Source: Gonium pectorale (lineage: Eukaryota; Chlorophyta; Chlorophyceae; Chlamydomonadales; Volvocaceae). From it: a stretch of 41,239 nt of DNA. The stretch's first letter is position 1; every line of letters starts with the position of its first letter. The stretch is from contig LSYV01000038.1 of the NCBI GenBank assembly GCA_001584585.1, positions 20,260 through 61,498 on the forward strand. Direction: 5' to 3'. Both the position numbers and the translations under genes were made by a program. Under the pieces are notes generated by a model, which worked only from the letters and a program-made list of their open reading frames with translations, was not told the origin of the DNA and ran no database searches. Positions 12,301-21,320 of this stretch are shown in pieces.

Positions 12301-15300
12301 GACACGATTGTGCCTCTCTGTCTCTGTCATACCCCTTAGTGCGGGTGCGTGCGGGCGCGGGTCATGTCAAACCGGTTGCCCCTGCCCATGCATCCGCTAC
12401 AGTACGCATGCACGTTCCACCCTTCATGACTTAAATCCCCGGTACGGTCTCACGGGGCTCCGCCCTTTTCCAAGCTTCAAGGAAGCTTTTCCCCTACTTG
12501 TCTAATTAGCAAAAGTACCGGCGGTAGCGAGCAAGATACTTCGGGTCCAACTGGCGATTACATGGTATCCGGGCGATACATAGCGCTTTGAAGCAGCACT
12601 CACTGTGGACACTTGACTGGGCCCTTTGATTGGCGCTTGCAGTAGTGGCCAGCCGGGCAAGGGTAGATTGTGGACGCGTTTGGGCAATATCTACCTCCCC
12701 TGGGGATGAACAATGGCAAGCGGCGTGAGGCTTGTGGAGGCTTTAAGCCGCCCACCATAGCATTTATAACATGTTTCATAGAGTTTCTCAGCACACGCAC
12801 GCACATACAGGAGTCGTGGTACTACGAATCAATATCACGCATACATGAATGAGCAACTATTGTGCCTGGCGACCATACTATGCGGTTTAGTACGCGAGCA
12901 CACTTACGGGCAGACGTTTCGGAATGTGGTCGATTGCTCTGGGCAGTAGTTCCCACGTATTGGACCCTTGCCATCCCGGATCCTGCTGGCAAGGCTGCCG
13001 GTGGCTTCCTGCAAGCAGCACCCATTGCTTCAGGAGAGATGCCAAGATGGGTAGAGTCTTCAAAAGTCTTCAAAGGAGCGCAATCCATCTTTTTGCGACT
13101 ACTATGGCCGAGCTAGGCCACCCTTTGTGGGGGTGCAAGTCATTCTTAATCGATCTGACCTTGTCTGCACCAACGATGGCGGCCCAGGTCGTAAAGCTGC
13201 AGTGGTGGATATACGGGTAGGGGAGGGGAGGGGAGGGGACAGATGCACCGCATGCACGGATCCGATAGGTCTGAAGAGAACGGCATTATCTGCAGATACG
13301 CGGTAGGTACAGCAGCGTTCATATAGTTCATACAAATAGAGTTGTAAACAGAACGATTGGATCCATGCATCCTGAAATGCTCAGGAACTGAGCGGGTGCG
13401 CGGTGCAGACCCAGAATGTACTTGCGGCACTGCCAGCAGCGGCACATCACTCGCTTTGCTCGCACGCACGTACTTTGTGTAGGTGCAGGTTGTGGCATGG
13501 AGCGATCTGGATCCGCAGAAGAAACCCGCCGGGCAGGGATACCGCTCCGCCGGCGTAGGGCAGTAGTGGCCAGCCGGGCAGTCCAGAGACGCCTCGTCGT
13601 GAACCTGTTGGCACACAAGGCAGGCCATGTATGCATCATTCGCAAGGATCGTGCTACCAGTACTATATGCGGGTCTAACTTGATGATTCATGCCTGGCAT
13701 ATATACCGTCATGCTACAATGCATGCGACGGGAAAGGGCGGGACACGGTGGCAGTGCCTATAAGACTAAGCACACTCCGTGTATCGTGCATGCAAGCAAA
13801 ACATACATCAAGGATGATCGCATGGATGGGACATTCGGATTGGAAAGTCGTAATGCAGGATCCCGGCGGCTTTGCGTACGCTATCTAGCTGATGATGGAT
13901 GGATCTACCGCTCACCAGAGCAGCCGTGCTACCCTGCGGGCAGTACTGCCCTGGCAGGCAGGGGACGCACACCGCCCGAAGCTGAACGGAGGTTGGGCTG
14001 TCGGTTGAAAGGCCTCGGAACGCCTTCCTTGAGCATAGGTATCCAGCCGAGCAAACGTGGATAGTAGCGTTCGGCGCGTATGAGCAGGGGCAGCCCGGCG
14101 GGACGGAGAGGCGTGGCAGCGCGGACAGCGGCTTCCGCACGTCCGTCTGCGGACACACCACTTCCTGGCTCTTGCCCGAAATGGCAACAGCGGCCGCCTG
14201 CGGGCATATGACACGTCATCAGGTAGGGATAGATCAATAGCACATGCATGCACGCATGTCCTGCTGAGTACGTCGCAATGCCCATTACTTCTGGACCAAA
14301 GCTCACATTGCGGTGTCCAAACATGTATGAGACCGATATGATCGATGGTGGGGAAGACCGTATGTAACGACAGTAGCTACATTACGTATGCCAATCGAGC
14401 AGGGGGCTGTGTGACGGACGGAGTATGTAGCAGAGGAGTGAGGGCATCGCAGGTGCATTTACTTTGCTTAATGGGTCACTCACGAGCAGGGGAAGGGGCT
14501 CTGAGTCCCACGCCTCTGCCGCACGGTAAATGTTGTCCAGCGCGTACGAAACGTATGACAGGTTGTTGAAGGTGGACGGGTCGCCGAGCAGGCGGGACTC
14601 GGCCTGGAGGAACGCCACCAGCTCATCGCGGAGGACCTATTTGTGGGTCCACAGGATAGGGGCGTTTAAGGAAAAAACGAGCCGTCGTCCGTTGTGATTA
14701 TTGCTGTAAGCAAGCGGCGAAGGGGACTGGGGCCAGTTTAAGCAAGTCGGCCTGCGCGAGGATACTGAGAGTAATGCGTCGACGTGAGCTATCCACGAAT
14801 CTAGTACTGGTTTGTTAACGAGATTAAAACCAGTCAATCCAGCTAGCAATTACTGGCATGGGAGCTAGCCCCGCCTAGTAATGGGAGCAGGATGGCAGCA
14901 TACCGTGACCATATCGTTGTAGGAGAAGGGCATCTCCTGCCGCTGTGCGAGGAGCGTGAAGGCCAGCTCCACCAATGCCTTGGCTAGGATAGGGAGCGCT
15001 GGGCTGCTGTCCTCAACGGTTGTGCTGGGCCCAAGCAGGTCAGCGATGGGGCCGGTAGGGCACTTGGGAAAGCACGCGCCTTCAACTGCTACGCTGTTGG
15101 TCAGGCAGCGGCTGCAGGGCTGCGGGCGGAGATAGCGGGGAACATGCGGCCGCACACAGCACAAGAATCCTGTAATAATTTTATGGCCGGTACCTATCAC
15201 AGTATACTGACAGCAGGTAACACACGATAGTGAAGGTGAGTAGATTCGTTCCTGCCTCCTCATCATGCGGCAACGCCGAATCGACACTGGCGTGCACACA

Positions 15301-16656
15301 ATGGCTGCGGCGTACCTGGCAGGTTCCTTGAAGGTCTCCAGTACTCCACAGAAGCATGCAGAACAAACCTGGACCGCACTCTGTGTCACTGAAGCAAACC
15401 TTTCCCAAGTTGCACTTGCACCTGCAGCCCGTTCGTTGCAACATGTGCAGGTAGGGATGCATTATTATCATGATGTCAGGGCATGCTTATTTCAGGCGAT
15501 TGCCGCACACTGCTGTGCGCTAGCGCTGCACATCGTACGTCTGTCTGCTATGCATGTATGCCCACACATGTAGTCTACCCAAGCTCAACGGCAAACCGCA
15601 CATACAGGCTGGGAGGCACATATATCGTTGCTAGTGCATTACAAAGGGGCAGCTATGGCGGTTGTTACATGATAATGGACGCCTGCTCGAGGGACATGGC
15701 GCCAAACTATATCGACGGCGACAGGCTCCCAGCCTGGCTGCTACCCCGACTTGCAAAGAGCGATCCGAACAAGCTTGGCAAGATGCGCCCTGACCTCCTC
15801 ATCATTCCCACCTTACCCCTACACGCGACCAAGAAAGGGCAGTATCCGCGCACACGGTCGGCCCGCAGTAAACACACGATTTATATCCTGGAGGTTGGCT
15901 ACTGCTCTGACACACGCCACGAAAGTAAGCAGCAAGAAAAGATGGATCAACATGCCGAACTCGTCACCCTCCTCAGGGAAGCAGGCTGGAAAGTACGATA
16001 TACGCCCCAGGAAGCCATCAGCATTGGGTACACAGGCACCCTTCGACAGGATATGACCCAGCTCCTCCGCGGACTTGGCCTCACTGCTGAGCAGACACAT
16101 GCCTGCTGCTGTACCCTCCACCGAAAGTCAGTCCACTGGACGACAGTAATAAACACACGGAGATTCGAACTTTTTAAGCCCGACCGACAGCCCCAGCCCG
16201 GATGGCCACCCCGAGCATAGAGAACCCCCAGAGGGGGGGGGCGAATAAGGGGCATCCGGTATCGCCCGGACACCCCTGCACGCTCCACCCCCCCCTATCT
16301 ATCCTATGGTGGTGGTACCCATGGGTAGCCCCGGCTGCCTGGACGGACCACCCCCTTAATCCACGCCCGTGTCATGCCGGGCGTACATATTACTCGCCTC
16401 ATCAATACGCCTAGCCTATTATATTCGTTACTCGCCTCATCAATACAGCAGCACAAGCAAGGCGTTTGAATATAGAAATATGAAAATGCCCATCTCTACA
16501 CCCATGTACACTTACCGCAGCGCACAGCCTCCAATGATGGCCTGTCCAGCCATGTTGAGCACCGCGGGCAGTGCATACCGCTCGGGGTGCATGCAGCAGC
16601 GCCAGCAGTCGTCACACACGCCCTCGCACTGGCCGAAGGGGACGTCGTTGCAGAAC
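336..16656 (-). CDS. ABCG24/28-like half ABC transporter fused to a C-terminal ankyrin-repeat array (partial at both ends)
   Basis: Forty-one exons read in one frame for about 1825 residues. From the 5' end: 16516-16656, 15316-15421, 14904-15119, 14484-14636, 13916-14197, 13474-13604, 13411-13429, 12908-13008, 12604-12699, 11750-11955, 11168-11610, 10832-10956, 10581-10637, 10176-10318, 9588-9661, 9236-9465, 8916-9080, 8651-8687, 8374-8421, 8077-8183, 7232-7373, 6830-6946, 6471-6695, 6209-6361, 5804-5900, 5445-5638, 5260-5366, 4989-5124, 4770-4892, 4562-4648, 4360-4470, 4070-4187, 3825-3967, 3599-3637, 3416-3532, 3095-3202, 2700-2795, 2379-2420, 2063-2161, 1103-1345, 336-434. Every junction has GT-AG ends and matching phase. 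Least certain are 13411-13429, 3599-3637 and the 3967 acceptor. Order: Cys-rich ectodomain (1-415), TM helix and linker (416-631), nucleotide-binding domain (632-960), membrane domain (960-1269), ankyrin region (1305 on). The start codon lies upstream of 16656 and was not found; the stop lies left of 336. ABCG half-transporters dimerise and export lipids or other hydrophobic compounds; the substrate here cannot be told. Confidence 0.85.
880..957 (+). mobile_element. Short retroelement 3'-tail copy (copy A)
   Basis: About 78 bp inside the intron between exons 1103-1345 and 336-434. It shares a core (GACGGACCACCTCCTTAATA and the following CACG..CGTGTTAAGCCGGGCG) with the tail at 16305-16390 and, in opposite orientation, with 17173-17257. 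It ends in a (TTA)n run at 948-956, typical of 3' tails of non-LTR elements. The exact 5' end and a clean target-site duplication were not found. Confidence 0.6.
3258..3337 (+). repeat. Dispersed repeat, short version (inverted relative to 12405-12502)
   Basis: GACAAGTAGGGGAAAAGCTT and the following bases through GGGTGGAACGT are the reverse complement of 12412-12502, except that this copy lacks about 29 bases present in the other (the AAGCTTGGAAAAGGGCGGAG... segment). It lies in an intron of the ABCG gene. The family is not identified. Confidence 0.65.
5445..7373 (-). other. ABCG-type transmembrane domain
   Basis: Six exons (7232-7373, 6830-6946, 6471-6695, 6209-6361, 5804-5900, 5445-5638) encode about 310 residues. 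The start, CGRNSWRAAQLMWLIQRSI, matches the amphipathic connecting helix of ABCG proteins. About six hydrophobic helices follow, including MLYLAALVIGLVQ, VMAYMVLAVLAAIVHL, APYIYLLLYYNLVV, IGWLVSWWSSGFSYTV, MVTIFVVLIVGAFMHG and ACWVLFCMGFLWRLTALGLL. The signature segment HECEAGISTWRIF (top of exon 6471-6695) corresponds to the RES-AGIS motif of plant relatives, and it fixes the acceptor at 6696. In the conserved late region FSYNRWAMEAGVIKEASYGD crosses the 6209/5900 junction. Plant relatives end soon after the last helix; this protein does not. Confidence 0.87.
6001..6126. repeat. 126-bp foldback element (near-perfect inverted repeat)
   Basis: The left arm starts CGTATAATCCTAATAGCCAG and the right arm, reverse complemented, CGTATAAACCTAATAGCCAG. 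Pairing continues with a few mismatches through GGGTT..ACACGGG..CTGT.GGGGG to a small centre around CTTTCGGGG. Nearly the whole element folds into one hairpin of roughly 55-60 bp. It lies in the intron between exons 6209-6361 and 5804-5900, so it is transcribed with the pre-mRNA. It could be a MITE-like element or a small-RNA hairpin precursor. Confidence 0.75.
7394..7418. repeat. (GCCA)n microsatellite
   Basis: About six tandem tetranucleotides, just upstream in the transcript of the acceptor for exon 7232-7373. Confidence 0.75.
8077..10956 (-). other. ABC nucleotide-binding domain with all catalytic motifs
   Basis: Nine small exons build the ATPase. Walker A is GASGCGKST (10832-10956). The Q-loop region is GYVPQEDVLHANLTV (10581-10637). 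The helical subdomain is ENIDYSARLKMKPGT and onward (10176-10318). The signature is ISGGERKRVNIGMG (9588-9661). Walker B and D-loop LFL/DEPTSGLDASSS span the intron between 9588 and 9465. The H-loop is AVLHQPGADVF, followed by GGAVVYNGP (9236-9465). Exon 8916-9080 continues with the conserved post-NBD region (NRKEMAVADIVLDIM). Exons 8651-8687, 8374-8421 and 8077-8183 form an acidic, helical connector to the membrane domain. No key residue is missing, so the protein should be able to hydrolyse ATP; half-size architecture implies a dimer. Confidence 0.9.
11168..11955 (-). other. First membrane helix and cytosolic linker of the ABCG protein
   Basis: Exon 11750-11955 carries a long hydrophobic helix beginning around GVLAPVILSVSLLVYVIAVL, followed by an acidic stretch (SSPDDDEEALDEGS). 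Exon 11168-11610 is a 147-codon low-complexity linker rich in Ala, Glu and Pro. It ends in LLPGRVNVIM, the strand that directly precedes the Walker A loop in ABCG proteins. The intron falls exactly between VIM and GASGCGKST. In plant relatives the same position holds a charged, poorly conserved cytosolic linker, so topology is probably ectodomain outside and linker in the cytosol (inference). Confidence 0.8.
12050..12502. repeat. Intron segment with GC-rich palindromes and the long copy of a dispersed repeat
   Basis: At 12063-12112 there are three short palindromes in a row (GGGCGAAGCCC, CGCCGCGAAGCGGC, GGGGGGACGGAGCCCCC), a style often seen in organelle and nuclear repeats of volvocalean algae. 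At 12412-12502 lies the longer version of the repeat found inverted at 3263-3326, including a palindromic GGGGCTCCGCCC core. The stretch between shows no recognisable coding sequence. All of it is in the intron between exons 11750-11955 and 12604-12699. Confidence 0.5.
13212..13240. repeat. (GGGGA)n simple repeat
   Basis: A run of GGGGA/GGGGAG units, purine-rich on the plus strand, inside the intron between exons 13411-13429 and 12908-13008. Confidence 0.7.
15640..16395 (+). mobile_element. 5'-truncated non-LTR retrotransposon fragment, antisense in intron 1 of the ABCG gene
   Basis: An open frame on the plus strand, ending at 16220, reads GGCYMIMDACSRDMAPNYID, LPAWLLPRLAK, KMRPDLLIIPTL, IYILEVGYCSDTR, HAELVTLLREAGWKVRYTP and later GTLRQDMTQLLRGLGLT. 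The RPD followed about 30 residues on by EVGYC resembles the PD-(D/E)XK restriction-enzyme-like endonuclease at the C-terminus of some non-LTR elements (for example the Dualen/RandI type of green algae); that assignment is from memory. The 3' UTR ends in the same tail as copies A and C (16305-16390). No reverse transcriptase domain is present, so the copy is 5' truncated and not autonomous. The left boundary is approximate: the frame is open from 15483, but recognisable element-like protein starts near 15650. Confidence 0.6.
16391..16446. repeat. Direct repeat of 18 bp, spaced 38 bp
   Basis: TACTCGCCTCATCAATAC occurs at 16391-16408 and again at 16429-16446, directly after the 3' tail of the retroelement fragment. 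It may be a local duplication linked to insertion; no matching copy was found at the 5' side of the element. Confidence 0.7.
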
Positions 16657-17159
16657 CTGGACGGACAGCAGCAGGAAGCACACATACGGATAGGCCAGAC
16701 ATACAAACCATGTAACGCGCATCATCATATGATCCAGTGCAACGCCACCTGAGTCTAGGTCCTCTGTCTTAGCATCATGGTCCTTCGTGTGCCCCGCCCT
16801 CATGTACGCGGTTCGTCATTTTGGGTGCAAGTTGAAGACCAGGTGTGAGGAAGCAACAGGTGACTGGCCTTTCGTGAATGCGCTGCATACATGCTCGGTC
16901 GGCTTGAAATACATACATACACCGACATATATACATTGAGCTGTTTGGGCGGGCGGTACGCTGGGGCCCCGTGCTTAAACCTGCCCGCTCGTCTACCTCG
17001 CCCGCCATGCCCTGTACTCAGCGCCCTACTGAAAACATCACAACCCCGGGTGTGTATGACCGTAGAGGTTCCCTTCCCTGTTTCTATTCCTATCTTGTTT
17101 AAAAGGGGAGTGGGGTGCGCGTTCCACTGGAATCTCGTCATCATCAGTCGCTATTACCC

Positions 17160-17270
17160 AAGCAAGCAATGATATGTATGCCCGGCTTAACACGGGCGTG
17201 TATTAAGGAGGTGGTCCGTCGGGGCAGCCGAGGCAGTCCATGGGTACCACCACCACGAAGCAAGCAATGA
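17160..17270 (-). mobile_element. Short retroelement 3'-tail insertion with 13-bp target-site duplication (copy C)
   Basis: An 85-bp insert (17173-17257) is the reverse complement of the 3' tail shared with 880-957 and 16305-16390 (TACCCATGG...GACGGACCACCTCCTTAATA...GCCGGGCATACATA). It is flanked by a perfect 13-bp direct repeat, AAGCAAGCAATGA, at 17160-17172 and 17258-17270. The duplication shows retrotransposition of a severely 5'-truncated copy and fixes the 3' end of the family at about CATACATA. Confidence 0.8.
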
Positions 17271-20200
17271 CCTAAGTGAGCGGCAGACAGTTCAGCACGG
17301 CCCATGCTTGGCGCCTGGTAGCAGTGGGCGTGGCGCACAACCTTCAGATTGCACACAGGGTCAGGCACAGGGCTGGCTGTTAGAATTTCAGGATGGCCGT
17401 CCATTCACCCCTTCCACCTTGCACGTCCATGGTCGAGCTTCAGCGTAAGGGCGGCCAATCCACTTAATCCACACAGGTAGACAGAACCAACTTTCCAAAT
17501 AAAGTACCGCACCAGCCGCTACAGGTTCAGCACAGAGGAAGCTGAAAGCTGGAGTACAAACGTCGATACCAACTAACCCGGTCGGTTTGTTCTATAGGCA
17601 GGGTAGCTAGGTCGGAAGTGGGCCGCGGAAGGGCCGTATGTACAGGTGCATTGTTCACTGAGGTCAATTTACAATTTGGCAGCAGGGTTGTGAGGGGGCC
17701 AGGAAATGGAGCCGGAGAAAGGGCAGGGCGGAGCACCGACGGAGACTGGCATTGGTACCCCGAAGTGGTCACGCCCCTGCCTGCTGTGGGTAGGTCCGGG
17801 ACCTCCTATCGGGCGGGAGGGCAGGGGGACGTTGGCACCCCAAACTGATCACACACCCCTTGCGGTCTGGATATCTCACTGTAATAGAGAGCAGTCGTAG
17901 TGGTTCACGCACGACTCCATCGCGGCCCTTGCCGAGGTGGTCGCCTGCAGCAGTAAGACCTGCAGCAGCAAAGCGCGCGGTTAAAGTCACGCATTCAAGT
18001 GATATACCATTATGGCACAAGCTGGCCCTCACAAGTGAAAGGAACGAGGCCACCACTTGTTGGCGCCATTTTCGAGCTGAGACGCCAGAAGACAAACAGT
18101 CTCGCATGTCTCCTTTCTAATTAAGACTTCTCAAGTATGGTCCGGAAAATTCATTGTCGGAGAGCTTGCACGTTATGGCGATATCCTAGTTTCGTCGCTC
18201 GCCGAGCACGTTTGGCTGCACTGTGAAGGTTTGGCATCACACTAGTGGCTGAAGTTATTCAAGTTTGGTGGGGGAAGCAGGTACGACGAATGTGGTTGAA
18301 AGTAGGGCAAGCCACCCAAAAGCAACCGCTTAAACTCCTACAGTCACCGTTTGCCGCATTAGGTGGCCACCGGCGGGGCCATGGGGTGCAGCGGGGCCCC
18401 GTTGCCCCCCGCCCCGCCCCCCCCAAAAAAAACGTCCCACTGGAGGTCGTGTGGTCGGTCCCCGGGCCCCCTCGCTCCCCAGGCGCCATATACCTGCGCG
18501 CCTGACCGGTCTGACCGGCCTAACCTGGGGGGCCGCACACGCAACCCCGTCGGTGTGCATGGGCTGCTACGCAACACCCGCCCGCTACACACGCCCAGGC
18601 ATGGCTGCGCTTTGGTGCGTCGGTGCGAATGGGCCCGCACTACTATACATGCACAGCCCGGTTGCGGCCAAGGTCATGTAATTGTCATGTTCGCCGAATT
18701 ATAGGTCCCCCCGACCTCCGGAATGAACATCGGGACGAAGCCCTGGCTCCTCCTACCTTCCCACCGCCTGTTGTTTCGACGGTCGGGAGAGGAATGCGCC
18801 ACAACCCTCTACCCCCTCGTGTATGTCTTGTCTGCCCCCTGCCCTTTCGTACAATGTTTGCCCCCTGCTGCCTGCCCCCGCGCGTGCTCGCTCCCTGCCC
18901 CCCACCTACCCTGCCCCCCGGCCCCCTCACCTCCCTCCGGATGCTCTGTGACCCTACCTCCTGCGCCGTGCTCCCCGCTCCTTATTACTTGACCTTCTCC
19001 ATCCCCCGCCCGCCCCTTTGTTTCCTTATTAGCCGCCAGGGGCCAGCCAGCGCCAAGCGGGTACCACTCATCCGCCACGCCTGGTCCCCACCTTGCCCGC
19101 ACCAAAACAAGACCAGAAGAAAATCGAACAAGGATGCCACATAGATGGCAGGCTTGGGAAGCTCGGGGAGCAGCGATCCCGCTAGGTCCCATGCTTGTTC
19201 TTTTTTCTCCATGTGCCGTTAAGTCGGTTGCCGTACAAGGGGTATGGCACAGCGGGACGAACATTTCATTGTCGCCGTAATGAACTATTAACAGCGTGCT
19301 GGATTACGCTTTGCGAGTAGAGTCCGGATATGCGTTCTGCATTGCAAACAGACGAGTGGGCTAGCCTAGGGTGGACAAAAACACAATGCGGGTCGGTGGG
19401 TCATGGTGCCAGATGACCGCTTCCAACCCGCTATAATAAGATGTAAATAGCATCATTACAGCATCACAAAAGCGAGGCGTGTGCTCACGGGCTTTGGAAC
19501 GAAGCGGGCAGCCCAACTCGCGAAAATAGCCTGCATTTCGCGAGGCGGAGGTCTCATTGAGGGCGCCACACGCAAATACTTATCCTACCCAATATAGGAA
19601 CCTACAAACGTGGCCTTTATTGGGGCTTAAATCTACCTTCCAGCGGAGCGGCAGTTTGCGACAATTGGCGGTAGTTTGTGGTTTTCCTTGCAAAATAGCA
19701 TTTGTGTACAGCTTCTGAGGAGTGTAGAACAAGATTTACAGCTTTGCAAGGCGTCTCTAAGTTCTCAGGGGGCAAAACAACAACATGTTCGCCCTGTTAC
19801 GCGCTTTCGCTGTGCCGTGGCCTCAAAACATGCTAATCAACGAAATTATGCAAAGGTGATGAAAACTATAGGCGAAAGGAAGCCCCAGAGCGGCGGAGTG
19901 GTACCCGCTTGGCCAGCGCTAAATAGTTTTGCTCTTTTGTTCTCGCCGCCCAGCACATCCTTCGCCCCACTGACCTTCGCGTCCTCTTCAGCATGTCGTT
20001 GGCTTAAGACCTACCGTAGTGGCTTAAGACCTACCGTAGTGGTCGGTAGGGTCCAGACGGCCGTGGCCGGCCGAGGCAAGGCTGCGGTCGGGCCCCGACG
20101 AGAAGGGCCTGGCGGAGGAACGCAGGATGCCCAAAGCCTTCTGCAAGGAACGGCAAACGTAGAGGAACGACGGGCAGGACGGAGAAGTTGCGCCCGTTTC

Positions 20201-21320
20201 TCGCACCAGCAGTGAAGGCGGCGAAGCGCCGAGCAGCCGCTGTAGACCCGCGCCACGGGATGAGTCTAACTCGCCGTACATGAGGCTCACCACCCCGTTC
20301 CCATTTTCTCTGGTCTAGGCGAGTAGAAGTTGCTCGCCCGGTCGGGTTCTGTTGCTCTGCGGTGCATTCGGTGCGTGTTCCGTGCGGCCAGGTCGCGGGT
20401 CTGCTGGTAATTACCGCTGGTCGCTGGTTTGTGGAACGGTGGCGGGCGGGGTAAACATGTGGGCGAAGGCCTGATGGGTGTTGCCAGCGATGATCGCTGC
20501 CACCAGTCCATCGGCGAGCGACCAGTAGTTATTGGACCCGCGGCGGGCGCCCAGCCCACCGGATACCAACCCGAACGCCAAGCGGCGTGATGCACACAGA
20601 CCTGCTGGGAAGGACGGCACGTACCGGCTTGCCCTCCTCCCACACCACCTGCCTGCCGGGTTGCTTGCATGGGACGATCAGGACGATGGGACGCGCGGGC
20701 ACGGCACCCGTCATCACTCTTCAAGGTGGGAAGCTCATTGATAACGGACAAGTACGAGGGAAGGAGGGGGGATAAGGCATAGAGCACCGCTCTTCAAGGA
20801 GGGTAGCTGATCGAATGCAGCTGGGCGAAAGGGGAGGTGCAGCGTCGTAGCGAGGGGGCACGCCATGCATCTTGCTTGTGGGCAATCCAGGGAAGCAAGC
20901 GCGCGTGTGTGTGGCGAGGGGGAGGGCGGGGGAGAGCAGCGCTCATGGAGGGGTGCGTAGCGGCGAGGCGCTGGGCAGGTTGGCGGTGAGACCGGCGGGG
21001 CCGTACGTACATGTACGTCGGTCCGGGCGGGGTGGCGGTGGTGAGCGGGGGCCAGGGCGGACTTAAGAGGAGTGGCGGCTACGTAGTAAGAGCGGCAGCC
21101 TAGCGACCGACGTCAACAGCTGGGGCTCCGGAGCGGGTGGAATGGGGGTAGGGGGCGAGGGGGGACGAGGGGGCACGGCTGTGGGGAGGGAAGGGTATGT
21201 GTGTATGCCGTACACATGTCAGGACGAGGCGGGGTGTAGATTTAACTAGTTTTGTTATCCTTGCGCCAAGATATTTCTAATGTAACGGATGTAGGCCCCA
21301 GTGCAACCCATAACCTGCAA
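17271..21320. other. No gene recognised; composition boundary region
   Basis: About 4 kb in which I find no protein family or consistent exon chain. It must contain the 5' end of the ABCG gene (minus strand, possibly a short signal-peptide exon) or its promoter, and the 5' flank of the golgin gene (plus strand). 18840-18960 is a C-rich tract of CCCCTGC-like units. 19400-19780 is less GC-rich and could be promoter or 5' UTR. 20700-21240 is G-rich. A frame beginning at 19783 (MFALLRAFAVPWPQNMLINE) followed by a GT at about 19856 could be a first exon, but nothing supports it further. Confidence 0.4.
20001..20040. repeat. Exact 20-bp tandem duplication
   Basis: GGCTTAAGACCTACCGTAGT occurs twice head to tail with no mismatch, in unassigned sequence. 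Confidence 0.9.

Larger units (their letters stand above)
12604..16656 (-). other. Cysteine-rich N-terminal extracellular region of the ABCG gene
   Basis: Nine exons encode about 415 residues dense in cysteine. The first exon reads FCNDVPFGQCEGVCDDCWRC and the second CKCNLGKVCFSDTECGPGLF, followed by PCSRCLTN. A less cysteine-rich stretch (14484-14636) comes next. Repeated modules then appear: CVPCLPGQYCPQGST (13916-14197), DCPAGHYCPTPAERYPCPAG (13474-13604), RGNYCPEQSTTF (12908-13008) and YPCPAGHYCKRQSKG (12604-12699). This C-PAGHYCP signature, sitting N-terminal to an ABCG ATPase, is known from the plant ABCG24/ABCG28 group, where it precedes the first membrane helix. It is probably lumenal or extracellular and held by disulfides (inference). 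The 19-nt exon at 13411-13429 is supported only by phase and splice sites. The signal peptide exon was not found. Confidence 0.75.

Noticed and set aside
13808..13915. Downstream extension of ectodomain exon 13916-14197 to 13808
   Set aside because: A GTGAGC donor at 13915 joins in phase to the next CPAGHYC exon; the extension has no Cys-module pattern.
18400..19250. Overlapping long frames on both strands in Pro/Gly-rich sequence
   Set aside because: They arise from C-rich low complexity with few stops. No domain or splice pattern supports them.
19676..20215. 179-codon plus-strand open frame
   Set aside because: No recognisable domain, mixed composition, and no supporting exon chain. It could be chance in stop-poor sequence.
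21252..21320. Upstream start for the golgin at 21252
   Set aside because: The codon there is TTG, not ATG. The first ATG of the frame is at 21321.
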